The translations under genes and the position numbers were made by a program. The notes beneath the pieces are model-generated. The model saw nothing but the letters and a program-made list of their open reading frames with translations. It made no database searches and was not told the origin of the DNA. Shown piece after piece: positions 1-7,609 of a stretch of DNA of 12,784 nt. This DNA is from Geobacter sp. UBA6151. GTDB lineage: Bacteria; Desulfobacterota; Desulfuromonadia; Geobacterales; Pseudopelobacteraceae. Each line of letters starts with the position of its first letter. Positions within the stretch are counted from its first letter, which is position 1. The stretch covers positions 1 to 12,784 of the forward strand of contig DIUT01000009.1 of NCBI GenBank assembly GCA_002423105.1, written 5' to 3'.

Positions 1-13
1 AAACAGTTGTTAC

Positions 14-34
14 TGCGTACGGACAAAATACGCA
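14..34. repeat. Short inverted repeat (hairpin) downstream of the DUF5131 gene
   Basis: TGCGTA at 14-19 and TACGCA at 29-34 form a perfect 6-bp stem around a 9-nt loop. It lies just past the stop of the minus-strand DUF5131 gene. No T-run follows on the minus strand, so a classical intrinsic terminator is not supported. It may be transcript-end structure or chance. Confidence 0.3.
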
Positions 35-40
35 TTTCAG

Positions 41-70
41 GCATGCAATAGCTAGCCAGCCATTGCATGC
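41..70. repeat. 9-bp inverted repeat spanning the DUF5131 stop codon
   Basis: GCATGCAAT at 41-49 and ATTGCATGC at 62-70 are perfect inverted repeats with a 12-nt loop. The minus-strand DUF5131 stop (TAG, 52-54) lies in the loop. With the smaller hairpin at 14-34 it makes two tandem stem-loops at the 3' end of the minus-strand operon. It could protect or end the transcript, or mark the edge of the AT-rich segment. No U-tract is present, so the role is uncertain. Confidence 0.4.
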
Positions 71-798
71 GCCGGATATCCACTCCAAGTCTGACCAAGC
101 AGCAAACGGCCATTTGCTTTTTTGTTGCGCTTAACCTTATCCATGCCCCATGTACCCCACTGCTTGAAAAAAAAGGCACTACCGAATTTGTCACACTGCT
201 CTTTTATCGACAAAATCCATTCCTGATTCATCGGCCGCGCGTTTGGTCCGGACTCTCCGCCCACAATAACCCAGTGGATATCGCTTAAATCAATCAGCCC
301 TAATTCCTGAAGAAGCGGTTCAACTGACAGGAATCTGATAGAGGCATTTACCTGACGTAGGTGTTCTATTCTGGGTATGCCACTTTCCCGGTCCTCGACT
401 GTAACACCAAGCCAGATATTTGCAGGAAGGACTTTGGAACCGAAATATTTCGGCAAACGATAGGCTCGTTTAGTCAGAATCTGATAGGTATGTTGCGGCG
501 TCTGACGCATCACTGCGAAGATTTCGTCGAGAAATTCATCCGGCACATCATCATGAAACAGGTCACTCATGGAGTTTACAAAAAAGCGCGTCGGTTTTTT
601 CTTGCGAAGTGGTTGATTCAGCCGTTCAGGCATCAGGGTTAATGCAAAACCGTTATCATAGCCCGGCGCTTTCATAGCCTGCAGGCGACGGGCCATGACT
701 TCGGCATAGCAGTTGGCGCAACCGGCGCTGACCTTGCTACAACCGGTTACAGGATTCCACGTTTCTTCGGTCCATTCTATAGCAGTGGCGGTTGCCAT
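52..798 (-). CDS. DUF5131 / phage Gp37-Gp68 family three-Cys-motif protein
   Basis: A 248-residue protein with the hallmark N-terminal motif of the Gp37/Gp68 (DUF5131) family: WNPVTGC...GCANCYAE, with C20, C27 and C30 spaced C-x6-C-x2-C. The family is regarded as related to radical-SAM enzymes, so the cysteines may hold an iron-sulfur cluster; that is family knowledge, not shown here. Other family-like blocks are FVNSMSDLFHDDVP (about 73-86), the LTKR segment, WLGVTVEDRESG, RFLSVEPLL, VIVGGESGPNARPM and a C-terminal FFFKQWG. The length is normal. The ATG at 796-798 has AAGGAG at 805-810. The gene overlaps the end of tcmP by 22 bp on the same strand, so the two are probably translationally coupled. 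These proteins are common in phages and mobile islands. The exact reaction is unknown. Confidence 0.88.
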   Translation of the reverse strand: MATATAIEWTEETWNPVTGCSKVSAGCANCYAEVMARRLQAMKAPGYDNGFALTLMPERLNQPLRKKKPTRFFVNSMSDLFHDDVPDEFLDEIFAVMRQTPQHTYQILTKRAYRLPKYFGSKVLPANIWLGVTVEDRESGIPRIEHLRQVNASIRFLSVEPLLQELGLIDLSDIHWVIVGGESGPNARPMNQEWILSIKEQCDKFGSAFFFKQWGTWGMDKVKRNKKANGRLLLGQTWSGYPAHAMAG

Positions 799-1973
799 TG
801 CGCTCTCCTTGTTATTTTTATTGATAGGTCTTTTCTTGCATGTTCCCAGCTCGTACTGGGCTTGCCAGTTGCCGGTGTCAAAGGCGGGTTTCGTGAAATG
901 TCAATCTGATTACCTTCCATACTTTTGAGGCAATCTTTATAGTCTGAAATTGAAAAATTAATCCCGAACTTCTGGGCCAATCTGACCAGCAAATCCTTCA
1001 GTTCAATGCCTGTATCTATGAGTGAAACTATCTCATTTTCGATATCCCGACAAGCACCTTGTTTCGAAGGGTTGGGGAAGTCCATTTCGAAAAGTGTGCC
1101 TTGATTGTTGCGGGCCTCTTCTCTGAATTTTGCCCAGCGCCTGTTCATATTGTCAACCATCAGCAACAGAGCATCCTCATGATCAGTACCAAAAACAATT
1201 CGATATTTTGGTATGTGGCTGAGCCTGGCTTTTATAGGAATATTAACAACATAGCGGAAGACTGTTCTTAGTCGTTCGCAGTATTTGTCAATAAACTCTT
1301 CTTCAGCTATTTGCATTTTTTGATTGACATTATACCTGCTGATTATCTCCCGCCAGTAAGTGCCACCGGCAATCTCATCCAGTCGCTCTGGTGAATTAAT
1401 ATCACGCTCGTAATCCGCAGGAGATTCATTCTCTGATACAGGACAATTCAGCAGTCTGCATGCTTCTCTCAAAAAACCGAACGTATTCAAATTCAGCAGC
1501 AGCTCTACAGAATGAAAATCTTTCTTTTTACGAATCATCTCGAAGTACGAGAACAAGATGCTCTTGATTCCGTAAGGATCAACATACAGGAAAAGATTTT
1601 GATCCCGCGATGGATAATTATTCACAAAATAATCCATCCGTTCTTCGTAGTTGCCATCCAGTGGGATACACCAAGGTGTTTGTGGAATATTGGCCTGCAA
1701 TTCCTTAAAATATTTTTTCTCGATGAATACCCCTTTAATGGCTTGGGTTGTTGGGTCAGCAAGTTGGTGAACTATGGCCTCTGCGATTATCAATGGCGAA
1801 CCTGGTTCACCGTTATCAAATCGTCCTTTACCGGCAAAACAATCGGCAACGATGATTGGCCGTCGCGTTCTGGATACCTTTGCCAAATAGGGGACAAGGT
1901 AGGCTTTCAGCACTTCATCCTTGATCTTTGACCAAGCTCGCTTTTCTTTAAAGAAGGAATGAGAAGAGCTCAT
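777..1973 (-). CDS. tcmP: Three-Cys-motif partner protein TcmP
   Basis: A 398-residue protein recognised as TcmP, the usual genomic partner of DUF5131/Gp37-Gp68 proteins, which follows immediately here. Visible marks are the N-terminal HSFFKEKRAWSKIKDEVLKAYLVPYL, then DCFAGKGRFDNGEPGSPL at about 44-61, FLYVDPYGI at about 128-136 and GGTYWREI at about 203-210. The DxFAGxG and DPYG blocks resemble motifs I and IV of class I SAM-dependent methyltransferases, so a nucleotide- or SAM-binding Rossmann-like fold is plausible. No activity is established. The start ATG (1971-1973) has AAGGA about 7 nt upstream on the minus strand. The gene is clearly AT-richer (about 38-45% GC in lines checked) than the plus-strand operon beginning at 2609, which fits horizontal acquisition. 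A role in phage defence or in a mobile element is inference only. Confidence 0.87.
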   Translation of the reverse strand: MSSSHSFFKEKRAWSKIKDEVLKAYLVPYLAKVSRTRRPIIVADCFAGKGRFDNGEPGSPLIIAEAIVHQLADPTTQAIKGVFIEKKYFKELQANIPQTPWCIPLDGNYEERMDYFVNNYPSRDQNLFLYVDPYGIKSILFSYFEMIRKKKDFHSVELLLNLNTFGFLREACRLLNCPVSENESPADYERDINSPERLDEIAGGTYWREIISRYNVNQKMQIAEEEFIDKYCERLRTVFRYVVNIPIKARLSHIPKYRIVFGTDHEDALLLMVDNMNRRWAKFREEARNNQGTLFEMDFPNPSKQGACRDIENEIVSLIDTGIELKDLLVRLAQKFGINFSISDYKDCLKSMEGNQIDISRNPPLTPATGKPSTSWEHARKDLSIKITRRAQWQPPLL

Positions 1974-2008
1974 TATTTATCCTTGCTTGCAACGGGGTTG
2001 AATGGATT

Positions 2009-2260
2009 TCACAGTTCTATTTTTTGAGTTGGCAGTGCATTTATAATCCTAAAGGCGTCGGTGAGCCGCATCTTGCCGTCAGGAGCGCTCATTTTCAAAG
2101 CGTTACAATTTGTAACGGTTTCATTCCCTTCAGCAAGCAACCGTTTTTTAAGCACACGCCAGTACACTTGGGGATTTTGACTGTTGGTCAAGGCGCCAAC
2201 GACATCAACAACCGAGAACAACCATTTTGCTCTTTTCTCACTCCATACCTAACGGATCTG
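2009..2260 (-). pseudogene. BRO-N (phage antirepressor / DinD-like) domain remnant
   Basis: Read on the minus strand, the sequence gives KQIR, an in-frame TAG (2249-2251), then VWSEKRAKWLFSVVDVVGALT followed by VYWRVLKKRL, EGNETVTNCN and GKMRLTD. This is the conserved start of BRO-N domain proteins (phage antirepressors and DinD-like proteins), which typically read 'KQIRRVWH..EWWFSVVDVVGVLT'. Three defects show decay. A stop codon sits where a residue after IR is expected. About six residues (usually 'VADTEQ') are missing after LTD, before FRII. The frame then ends at QKIEL, where the family continues for tens of residues or more. The KQIR segment also has no visible ATG upstream. Only a 70-codon piece from 2221 (TTG) remains open. 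It lies just upstream of tcmP on the same strand. Confidence 0.72.
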
Positions 2261-2291
2261 CTTTATCAAATATCCGGCACCACGTCTGTAT

Positions 2292-2537
2292 TTACGAAAA
2301 CCTGCCAACGGCTGTGCTGTCCATGTCGTATTTGTATTCAATGTCACTGCCAAAATTCAAGGCAATTTTGCAACCATTGATAAATTCACTTTGTCCCATC
2401 TGCTTTCCTCCCGCCAATACCACGATATTTCGCACATCACCTACATTACTTGATATTTCGCAACACATGATCATTAAATTTCGCAGGATGGCAAGCACTT
2501 GCTGCGTAGAGACCTGAAATAATAGGCTAAATTCCAT
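2292..2537 (-). CDS. Small hypothetical ORF, doubtful or remnant
   Basis: An open frame of 81 codons from the ATG at 2535-2537, or 104 codons from a TTG at 2606. I do not recognise the product. It begins MEFSLLFQVSTQQVLAIL and contains VVLAGGKQMGQSEFINGCKIALNFGSDIEYKYDMD, which reads like a plausible folded protein rather than random translation. It ends just upstream of the BRO-N remnant and could be a broken gene in the same decayed segment. Only a weak ribosome site (AGAAG-like) is seen. The putative ATG overlaps the sigma-54-like box of the opposing glgX gene, which argues against it being an intact expressed gene. Confidence 0.25.
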   Translation of the reverse strand: MEFSLLFQVSTQQVLAILRNLMIMCCEISSNVGDVRNIVVLAGGKQMGQSEFINGCKIALNFGSDIEYKYDMDSTAVGRFS

Positions 2538-2553
2538 TGGCACGCTTCTAGCT
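2537..2553 (+). promoter_or_regulatory. Sigma-54 (RpoN) -24/-12 promoter candidate upstream of glgX
   Basis: TTGGCACG at 2537-2544, four bases, then TAGCT at 2549-2553. The sigma-54 consensus is TGGCACG-N4-TTGCW. The -24 half matches exactly, the spacing is exact and the -12 GC is kept. The one deviation is A for T in TTGC. Transcription would start near 2564, about 45 bp before the glgX start. It is a pattern match on the correct strand and in the correct place. No enhancer-binding activator site was identified. Confidence 0.5.
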
Positions 2554-2608
2554 ATAACGAATGGGCATCTGGGCTGTAATGAGAGGTTAGTTATATGAGA
2601 ATGCAAAA

Positions 2609-4681
2609 ATGATGAACTGTCAGACGAAGACCTCTGAAGATGCGCGGAATTTACCCCAGGGGAAGAGCTTTCCCTTGGGAGCGACGCTCAGTAACGAGGG
2701 AGTAAATTTCAGCGTCTATGCCAGGAATTGTGCCGGTATGGAGCTTCTTCTGTTCGACCATGTCGATGATCCGCGACCGGCTCGGGTTATTCTTCTCGAC
2801 TCGCACTGGAACCGAACCTACCACTACTGGCATACCTTTATCCCGGACCTCGGAGCTGGTCAGCTCTATGCCTATTGTAGCGTGACTGCCGAAGCGCCCT
2901 CCCCCGTCCTGCTCGACCCCTACGGCCGAGCCGTCGCCACCCCTGTTGCTTACGACCGCAGGACAGGCGCTTTCGGGGATAGTACTGCCAGCGCCATGAA
3001 GAGTGTGGTAACCGATTGCCGTGCTTATGACTGGCAAGGGGATACTCCGCTGCGGCATCCCTTTGACAGGACAGTGATCTATGAACTGCACGTTGCAGGC
3101 TTCACCCGCCATCCCTCCTCGGGGATTTCGGCAGAGAAACGGGGCACCTATGCGGGATTGATCGAGAAAATCCCGTACCTGCGGGATTTGGGGGTGACTG
3201 CCGTGGAACTTATGCCGGTGTTCCAGTTTGACCCCCATGACGCGCAGCCCGGACTGGTCAATTACTGGGGGTATAGCCCGGTGTCGTTCTTCGCCCCCCA
3301 TGCCGGTTACAGTTCGCACCAGGATCCGCTTGGCCCCCTCGACGAGTTCCGCGACATGGTGAAAGAGTTCCACCGGGCAGGGATTGAGGTGATCCTTGAT
3401 GTGGTTTTCAATCATACCGCCGAGGGAGACCAGTCCGGTCCGACCTTCTGCTACCGGGGACTGGCCAATGATGTCTATTACATCATTGAGCCGGGCGGAG
3501 CCTATGCCAACTACACCGGGTGCGGCAACACCCTCAACGCGAATAATCCCATTGTCCGGCGGCTTATTTTAGACAGCCTCCGCTACTGGGTGGAAGAGAT
3601 GCATGTGGACGGCTTCCGTTTCGACCTGGCCGCCATTCTTTCTCGTGATGAACAGGGCCGCCCCCTTGAAAACCCGCCGGTTCTCTGGGACATCGAATCA
3701 GATCCGGCGCTGGCCGGGATAAAACTCATCGCCGAGGCATGGGATGCCGCCGGGCTGTATCAGGTCGGTTCGTTCATCGGCGACAGTTGGAAGGAATGGA
3801 ACGGCAGCTTCCGTGACGATGTTCGCAGCTTTCTCAGAGGCGACAGCGGGACGATTTCCCGCTTCGCATCCCGGCTGCTGGGGAGCCCGGACATCTATGG
3901 TCACGAAGAGCGGGAGCCGGAGCAGAGCATCAATTTCGTTACCTGTCACGATGGATTTACCCTGAACGACCTGGTTTCGTACGAGCGCAAGCACAACGAA
4001 GCCAACGGCGAAGAGAACCGGGACGGCGCGGATACGAACCTGAGCTGGAACTGCGGCGTCGAGGGACCCACCAATGATGCGGCAATCGAAGCGCTCCGCA
4101 ACCGGCAGGTTAAGAACTTCCTGGCATTGACACTCATAGCCATCGGTGCGCCAATGCTGCATATGGGTGACGAGGTACGGCGCACCCAGGGGGGTAACAA
4201 CAACGCCTATTGCCAGGATAATGAGACAAGCTGGTTCGACTGGAAACTGGTGGAACGCCACGCCGATATCCAGCGCTTTGTACGTCTCCTCATCACTGCC
4301 AGGCTGACATGGCATATCTCGTGGAAATATGCCGATTTAACCCTCAACCAGATTCTTCGCCAGGCGCAACTGGAATGGCATGGCGTGCGACTGGGGCAGC
4401 CGGATTGGGGGGATGATTCCCACAGTATCGCCTTTACTGCCTGGAACCGGTCAGGAGGTATTGCTTTCCATTTTATGATAAACTCCTACTCTAAACACCT
4501 TACCTTCGAACTGCCGCCGCCCCCTGGAGTTCCCGGTAGCGGCTGGCACCGATGGCTCGATACTTCGTACCCATCACCCGCTGATATCGTGCCGTGGGAT
4601 GAGGCGCCATTGATCGAAGGGACAACCTATGAAGTGCCGCCATATTCGCTGGCAGCACTGCTGACCAGCAATACGCTGTAG
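2609..4681 (+). CDS. glgX: Glycogen debranching enzyme GlgX (GH13 isoamylase type)
   Basis: A 690-residue cytoplasmic enzyme that hydrolyses alpha-1,6 branches of glycogen or limit dextrin, freeing linear maltodextrin. An N-terminal CBM48-like domain (about 20-120, starting FPLGATLSNEGVNFSVY) is followed by the GH13 barrel. The four catalytic regions are intact: DVVFNH at 264-269, GFRFD with nucleophile D339, LIAEAWD with acid/base E376, and FVTCHDGF with H447 and D448. The GlgX/TreX signatures EANGEENRDG...LSWNCGVEG and MGDEVRRTQGGNNNAYCQDN are present, and the length is typical. Two adjacent ATGs (2609 and 2612) serve as start and the Shine-Dalgarno sequence is weak, so the exact start is slightly uncertain. 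It heads a four-gene operon; phosphofructokinase follows 14 bp after its stop. Confidence 0.94.
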   Translation: MMNCQTKTSEDARNLPQGKSFPLGATLSNEGVNFSVYARNCAGMELLLFDHVDDPRPARVILLDSHWNRTYHYWHTFIPDLGAGQLYAYCSVTAEAPSPVLLDPYGRAVATPVAYDRRTGAFGDSTASAMKSVVTDCRAYDWQGDTPLRHPFDRTVIYELHVAGFTRHPSSGISAEKRGTYAGLIEKIPYLRDLGVTAVELMPVFQFDPHDAQPGLVNYWGYSPVSFFAPHAGYSSHQDPLGPLDEFRDMVKEFHRAGIEVILDVVFNHTAEGDQSGPTFCYRGLANDVYYIIEPGGAYANYTGCGNTLNANNPIVRRLILDSLRYWVEEMHVDGFRFDLAAILSRDEQGRPLENPPVLWDIESDPALAGIKLIAEAWDAAGLYQVGSFIGDSWKEWNGSFRDDVRSFLRGDSGTISRFASRLLGSPDIYGHEEREPEQSINFVTCHDGFTLNDLVSYERKHNEANGEENRDGADTNLSWNCGVEGPTNDAAIEALRNRQVKNFLALTLIAIGAPMLHMGDEVRRTQGGNNNAYCQDNETSWFDWKLVERHADIQRFVRLLITARLTWHISWKYADLTLNQILRQAQLEWHGVRLGQPDWGDDSHSIAFTAWNRSGGIAFHFMINSYSKHLTFELPPPPGVPGSGWHRWLDTSYPSPADIVPWDEAPLIEGTTYEVPPYSLAALLTSNTL

Positions 4682-4695
4682 GAGGATACACACCC

Positions 4696-5979
4696 ATGAC
4701 CGACCCGGACTTCACCATTGAGCAGCTTGGCGACTGCCGTTTTCCTTCACCCATGAACTGCGGACGTTTTACCGGTGATCAGGAACGTCTTTTGTACCAT
4801 TCCCGTTTTGAGGAGATCAGACCGTCAATCGAGGCGGGCGTTGAGCCCCCTGCCATGGAACTGGCCGGACCGCGGGAGCGGATATTTTTTGACCCTGCCC
4901 AGACCGCCTGCGGCATTGTCACCTGTGGCGGACTCTGTCCCGGTATCAACGACGTGATCCGCTCTATCGTACTGAGCCTCCATCACCACTATGGCGTCAA
5001 GCGGATACTTGGATTCCGCTACGGCTACGAAGGGCTGGTTACACGCTACGGCCACAACCCTGTCAGCCTGACACCGGAGTTGGTGAACCGGATCGGCGAG
5101 TTGGGAGGAACTTTTCTCGGCTCCTCCCGCGGACATCAGGAACCGGCTGAGATGGTTGATACTCTGGAAGAACTGGGGATCGGCATCCTCTTCGCCATCG
5201 GCGGCGACGGAACCCTGAAGGGGGCCGCAATGATTGCGGCAGAAGCAAAACGACGAGGGGTAACACTCTGTGTCATTGGTATCCCCAAAACCATTGATAA
5301 CGACATCTCCTTTATCCAGAACACTTTTGGTTTTGAGACAGCCGTTTCCGAGGCCCAAAGGTCCACCTATGCCGCCCATACCGAGGCTACCGGTGCCCGT
5401 AACGGTATTGGCCTGGTGAAACTGATGGGACGGGACTCCGGTTTCATTGCCGCCTTTACGACCCTGGCCGACAGCCAGGTCAATTACTGCCTGATTCCTG
5501 AGGCTCCCTTTACTCTGGATGGACTCCTGCGCAGCCTGGAGGAACGGTTACAACAAAGAGGCCACGCGGTCATCGTCGTGGCCGAGGGTGCGGGGCAGGA
5601 ACTGCTGGCAGCATCGGGGGAGCAGGATGCTTCCGGGAACATCAAATTGGGCGACATCGGTATCTTCCTGCGGGACGCCATCAAGGAACATTTCAATCGG
5701 ACCACGCAGGAGATAAATCTCAAATACATCGATCCGAGCTATATCATCCGGAGTCAACCGGCCAATGTTCATGATGCCGCTTTCTGCCTGCTGCTGGGAC
5801 ACAACGCTGTCCATGCCGGGATGACCGGACGGTCCAACATGGTGGTCGGCTTCTGGAACCACCAGTTCGTTCATGTGCCGATCTCCCTTGCCACCTCTGA
5901 GCGGAAGAAGATCGACCCCGACGGGTGGCTGTGGAACAGCGTGATCGCCTCCACCGGTCAGCCGCGGAAGATAGTGTAG
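4696..5979 (+). CDS. pfk: 6-phosphofructokinase, long (TP0108-like) type
   Basis: A 427-residue group A phosphofructokinase that phosphorylates fructose 6-phosphate to the 1,6-bisphosphate in glycolysis. Motifs are CGGLCPGIND (77-86), GGDGT (169-173), PKTIDND (197-203, with the catalytic Asp pair D201/D203), MGRDSGF (244-250) and EGAGQE (297-302). Gly172 in GGDG is the residue typical of ATP users, where pyrophosphate users usually have Asp. Lys198 replaces the Gly of classical short bacterial ATP enzymes. This Gly/Lys pairing is known from the long ATP-dependent enzymes of the Treponema TP0108 and trypanosome type, so ATP is the likelier donor, though pyrophosphate is not excluded. GGAGGA overlaps the glgX stop and gives a good ribosome site 9 nt before the ATG. 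With GlgX it links glycogen breakdown to glycolysis. Confidence 0.93.
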   Translation: MTDPDFTIEQLGDCRFPSPMNCGRFTGDQERLLYHSRFEEIRPSIEAGVEPPAMELAGPRERIFFDPAQTACGIVTCGGLCPGINDVIRSIVLSLHHHYGVKRILGFRYGYEGLVTRYGHNPVSLTPELVNRIGELGGTFLGSSRGHQEPAEMVDTLEELGIGILFAIGGDGTLKGAAMIAAEAKRRGVTLCVIGIPKTIDNDISFIQNTFGFETAVSEAQRSTYAAHTEATGARNGIGLVKLMGRDSGFIAAFTTLADSQVNYCLIPEAPFTLDGLLRSLEERLQQRGHAVIVVAEGAGQELLAASGEQDASGNIKLGDIGIFLRDAIKEHFNRTTQEINLKYIDPSYIIRSQPANVHDAAFCLLLGHNAVHAGMTGRSNMVVGFWNHQFVHVPISLATSERKKIDPDGWLWNSVIASTGQPRKIV

Positions 5980-5986
5980 CCACACC

Positions 5987-7609
5987 ATGACTGACTATAC
6001 ATTTGAACAACTTGTCAATATCCAGCTTGTGCAACGACATTTGGAATACCACCAGGCGCTTTCGGGACTTACCTATGTTGTGATGGATGTCGATGAAAAT
6101 GTGCTCATTGCAAGCGGATTGCAGGATATCTGCGTGCAGTTCTTCCGTGACAATCCCCACACATGCGTCTTCTGCCGCGAAAGCGATCTCTTCATCAAGG
6201 CCCATCTGCATGACTTCACGGGAGAGTTCCTGGAATATCGCTGCAAGAACGGCTTGAACCTTATGGTTGCGCCGATCATCATAGATGGCAGGCACATGGC
6301 AACCTTCTTTGTGTCGCAGTTCTTCTACAATGACGACAGGCCCGACATGGCGCAATTTCGTAGACAGGCGGAGGAAGCCGGTTTTGATAGCAATGAATTC
6401 CTCACAGCGTTGAGCCGGGTTCCCGTGTTCACCCGTGAATATATCCGTAAAAATCTGTTGTTCATACAAACATGGGTGGAAGCTCTGGCGGATTTCGGCA
6501 TGAAACAACTCGAAATTACCCGTGAAACAGAAAAACGCACACGGGCCGAGGAGGAGTTGGCGATCTCGGAATTCACTCTGAACCAAGTACATGAAGCGGC
6601 CTTCCTGCTGGATGAGCAAGGCCGGTTTCACTATGTCAATGAGGCAGCCTGCCAATCTCTGGGCTACAGCAGAGACCAGCTGATCGGTTTATCTATTCCT
6701 GATATCGATCCGGAGTATCCGGTGGAGAACATTCCGCGCTTTTTTACACAAGTTCTCATGCAAGGCACCCGAACCTTCGAAACCCGTCACCGGACCAAAG
6801 ATGGTCGTTTCTTCCCGGTGGAGATCGCCTCCAACTTTTTTGAGCATGGCGGCGTCAAATACATCCTGTCCCTTGTGCGCGACATCACCGAACGAAAGAG
6901 CGCTGAGGGGAAGATCATCGCGTATCAGGAGCAACTCCGGTCGATGGCGTCCGAGATATCGTTTGCAGAGGAACGGGAACGGCACAAGATTACCACCGCC
7001 CTTCACGACCAGGTAGGCCAGCCCCTCGCCATGGCTGCCATCAAGCTTGAATCCTTGCGGAAAGCTGATATCCCGGGGAATCTGGCGGAGCAGCTCGTCG
7101 AAATCAGTACCATGATAAGCCGGTCGATACAGCTTTCCCGTTCGCTGATCTTTGAACTCAGCCCGCCAATCCTCTATGATTTGGGACTGGAGGCAGCCCT
7201 CTCCTCCCTTGCCAAACGCTACCAGAAAGAACATGGCATCCGGATCGACTGTAGCGACGACCGTCGGCCCAAGCCGCTTTCCGAAGACATGCGTGTTCTC
7301 CTGTTTCAGGGGGTAAGGGAACTGCTTGTGAATGCCGTCAAACATGCCCAGCCACAACGGATAATTATCTGCTGCCAACGGGAAGAGACAGGCATAAGGA
7401 TTATGGTAAAGGATGACGGGATTGGCTTCGCTACCGCGGGGAAGAACCTGACCGGTACCTACGACGGCTTTGGTCTGTTCAGTCTGCGCGAGCGGCTGAC
7501 CTATCTCGGCGGAAGCATTGACATCACGTCGTCTCCCGGCAGCGGCACGCAGGTTGTTCTGACTGCGCCGCTGGCACTGGAGAGTGAAGAAAAGGGGGAA
7601 ATGGCATGA
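5987..7609 (+). CDS. PocR-PAS sensor histidine kinase (NarX/HisKA_3 type)
   Basis: A 540-residue soluble kinase with no membrane segment. Residues about 1-170 form a PocR-type sensory domain with C60-x2-C63 in HTCVFCRESD, C86 in YRCKNGL and C49. PocR domains are thought to bind small organic ligands such as diols; the conserved cysteines may bind metal or sense redox state. A linker helix precedes a PAS domain (about 192-305, ending RDITERK). The transmitter follows: ERERHKITTALHDQVGQ with phospho-accepting His340, N box ELLVNAVKHA (N449), DDGIGF (477-481 and beyond) and GFGLFSLRERL (494-504). The HDxxGQ form is typical of kinases that phosphorylate NarL/FixJ regulators. The gene starts 7 nt after the pfk stop and overlaps the regulator gene by ATGA, so it belongs to the glgX-pfk operon. 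The kinase presumably adjusts transcription to a cytoplasmic metabolite. Confidence 0.9.
   Translation: MTDYTFEQLVNIQLVQRHLEYHQALSGLTYVVMDVDENVLIASGLQDICVQFFRDNPHTCVFCRESDLFIKAHLHDFTGEFLEYRCKNGLNLMVAPIIIDGRHMATFFVSQFFYNDDRPDMAQFRRQAEEAGFDSNEFLTALSRVPVFTREYIRKNLLFIQTWVEALADFGMKQLEITRETEKRTRAEEELAISEFTLNQVHEAAFLLDEQGRFHYVNEAACQSLGYSRDQLIGLSIPDIDPEYPVENIPRFFTQVLMQGTRTFETRHRTKDGRFFPVEIASNFFEHGGVKYILSLVRDITERKSAEGKIIAYQEQLRSMASEISFAEERERHKITTALHDQVGQPLAMAAIKLESLRKADIPGNLAEQLVEISTMISRSIQLSRSLIFELSPPILYDLGLEAALSSLAKRYQKEHGIRIDCSDDRRPKPLSEDMRVLLFQGVRELLVNAVKHAQPQRIIICCQREETGIRIMVKDDGIGFATAGKNLTGTYDGFGLFSLRERLTYLGGSIDITSSPGSGTQVVLTAPLALESEEKGEMA

Noticed and set aside
2024..2517. Overlapping plus-strand open frames in the BRO-N remnant region
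   Set aside because: They are the complement of the recognisable BRO-N coding sequence and adjacent frame, and their own translations show no family features.
2651..3415. 254-codon minus-strand open frame within glgX
   Set aside because: Antisense to the conserved GlgX catalytic core, without a recognisable domain.
5744..6655. 303-codon minus-strand open frame
   Set aside because: It lies antisense to the well-supported pfk and PocR kinase genes, and its translation shows no recognisable motif. It is a high-GC shadow frame.
6689..7378. 229-codon minus-strand open frame within the PocR kinase gene
   Set aside because: Antisense shadow of the PAS and transmitter coding sequence.
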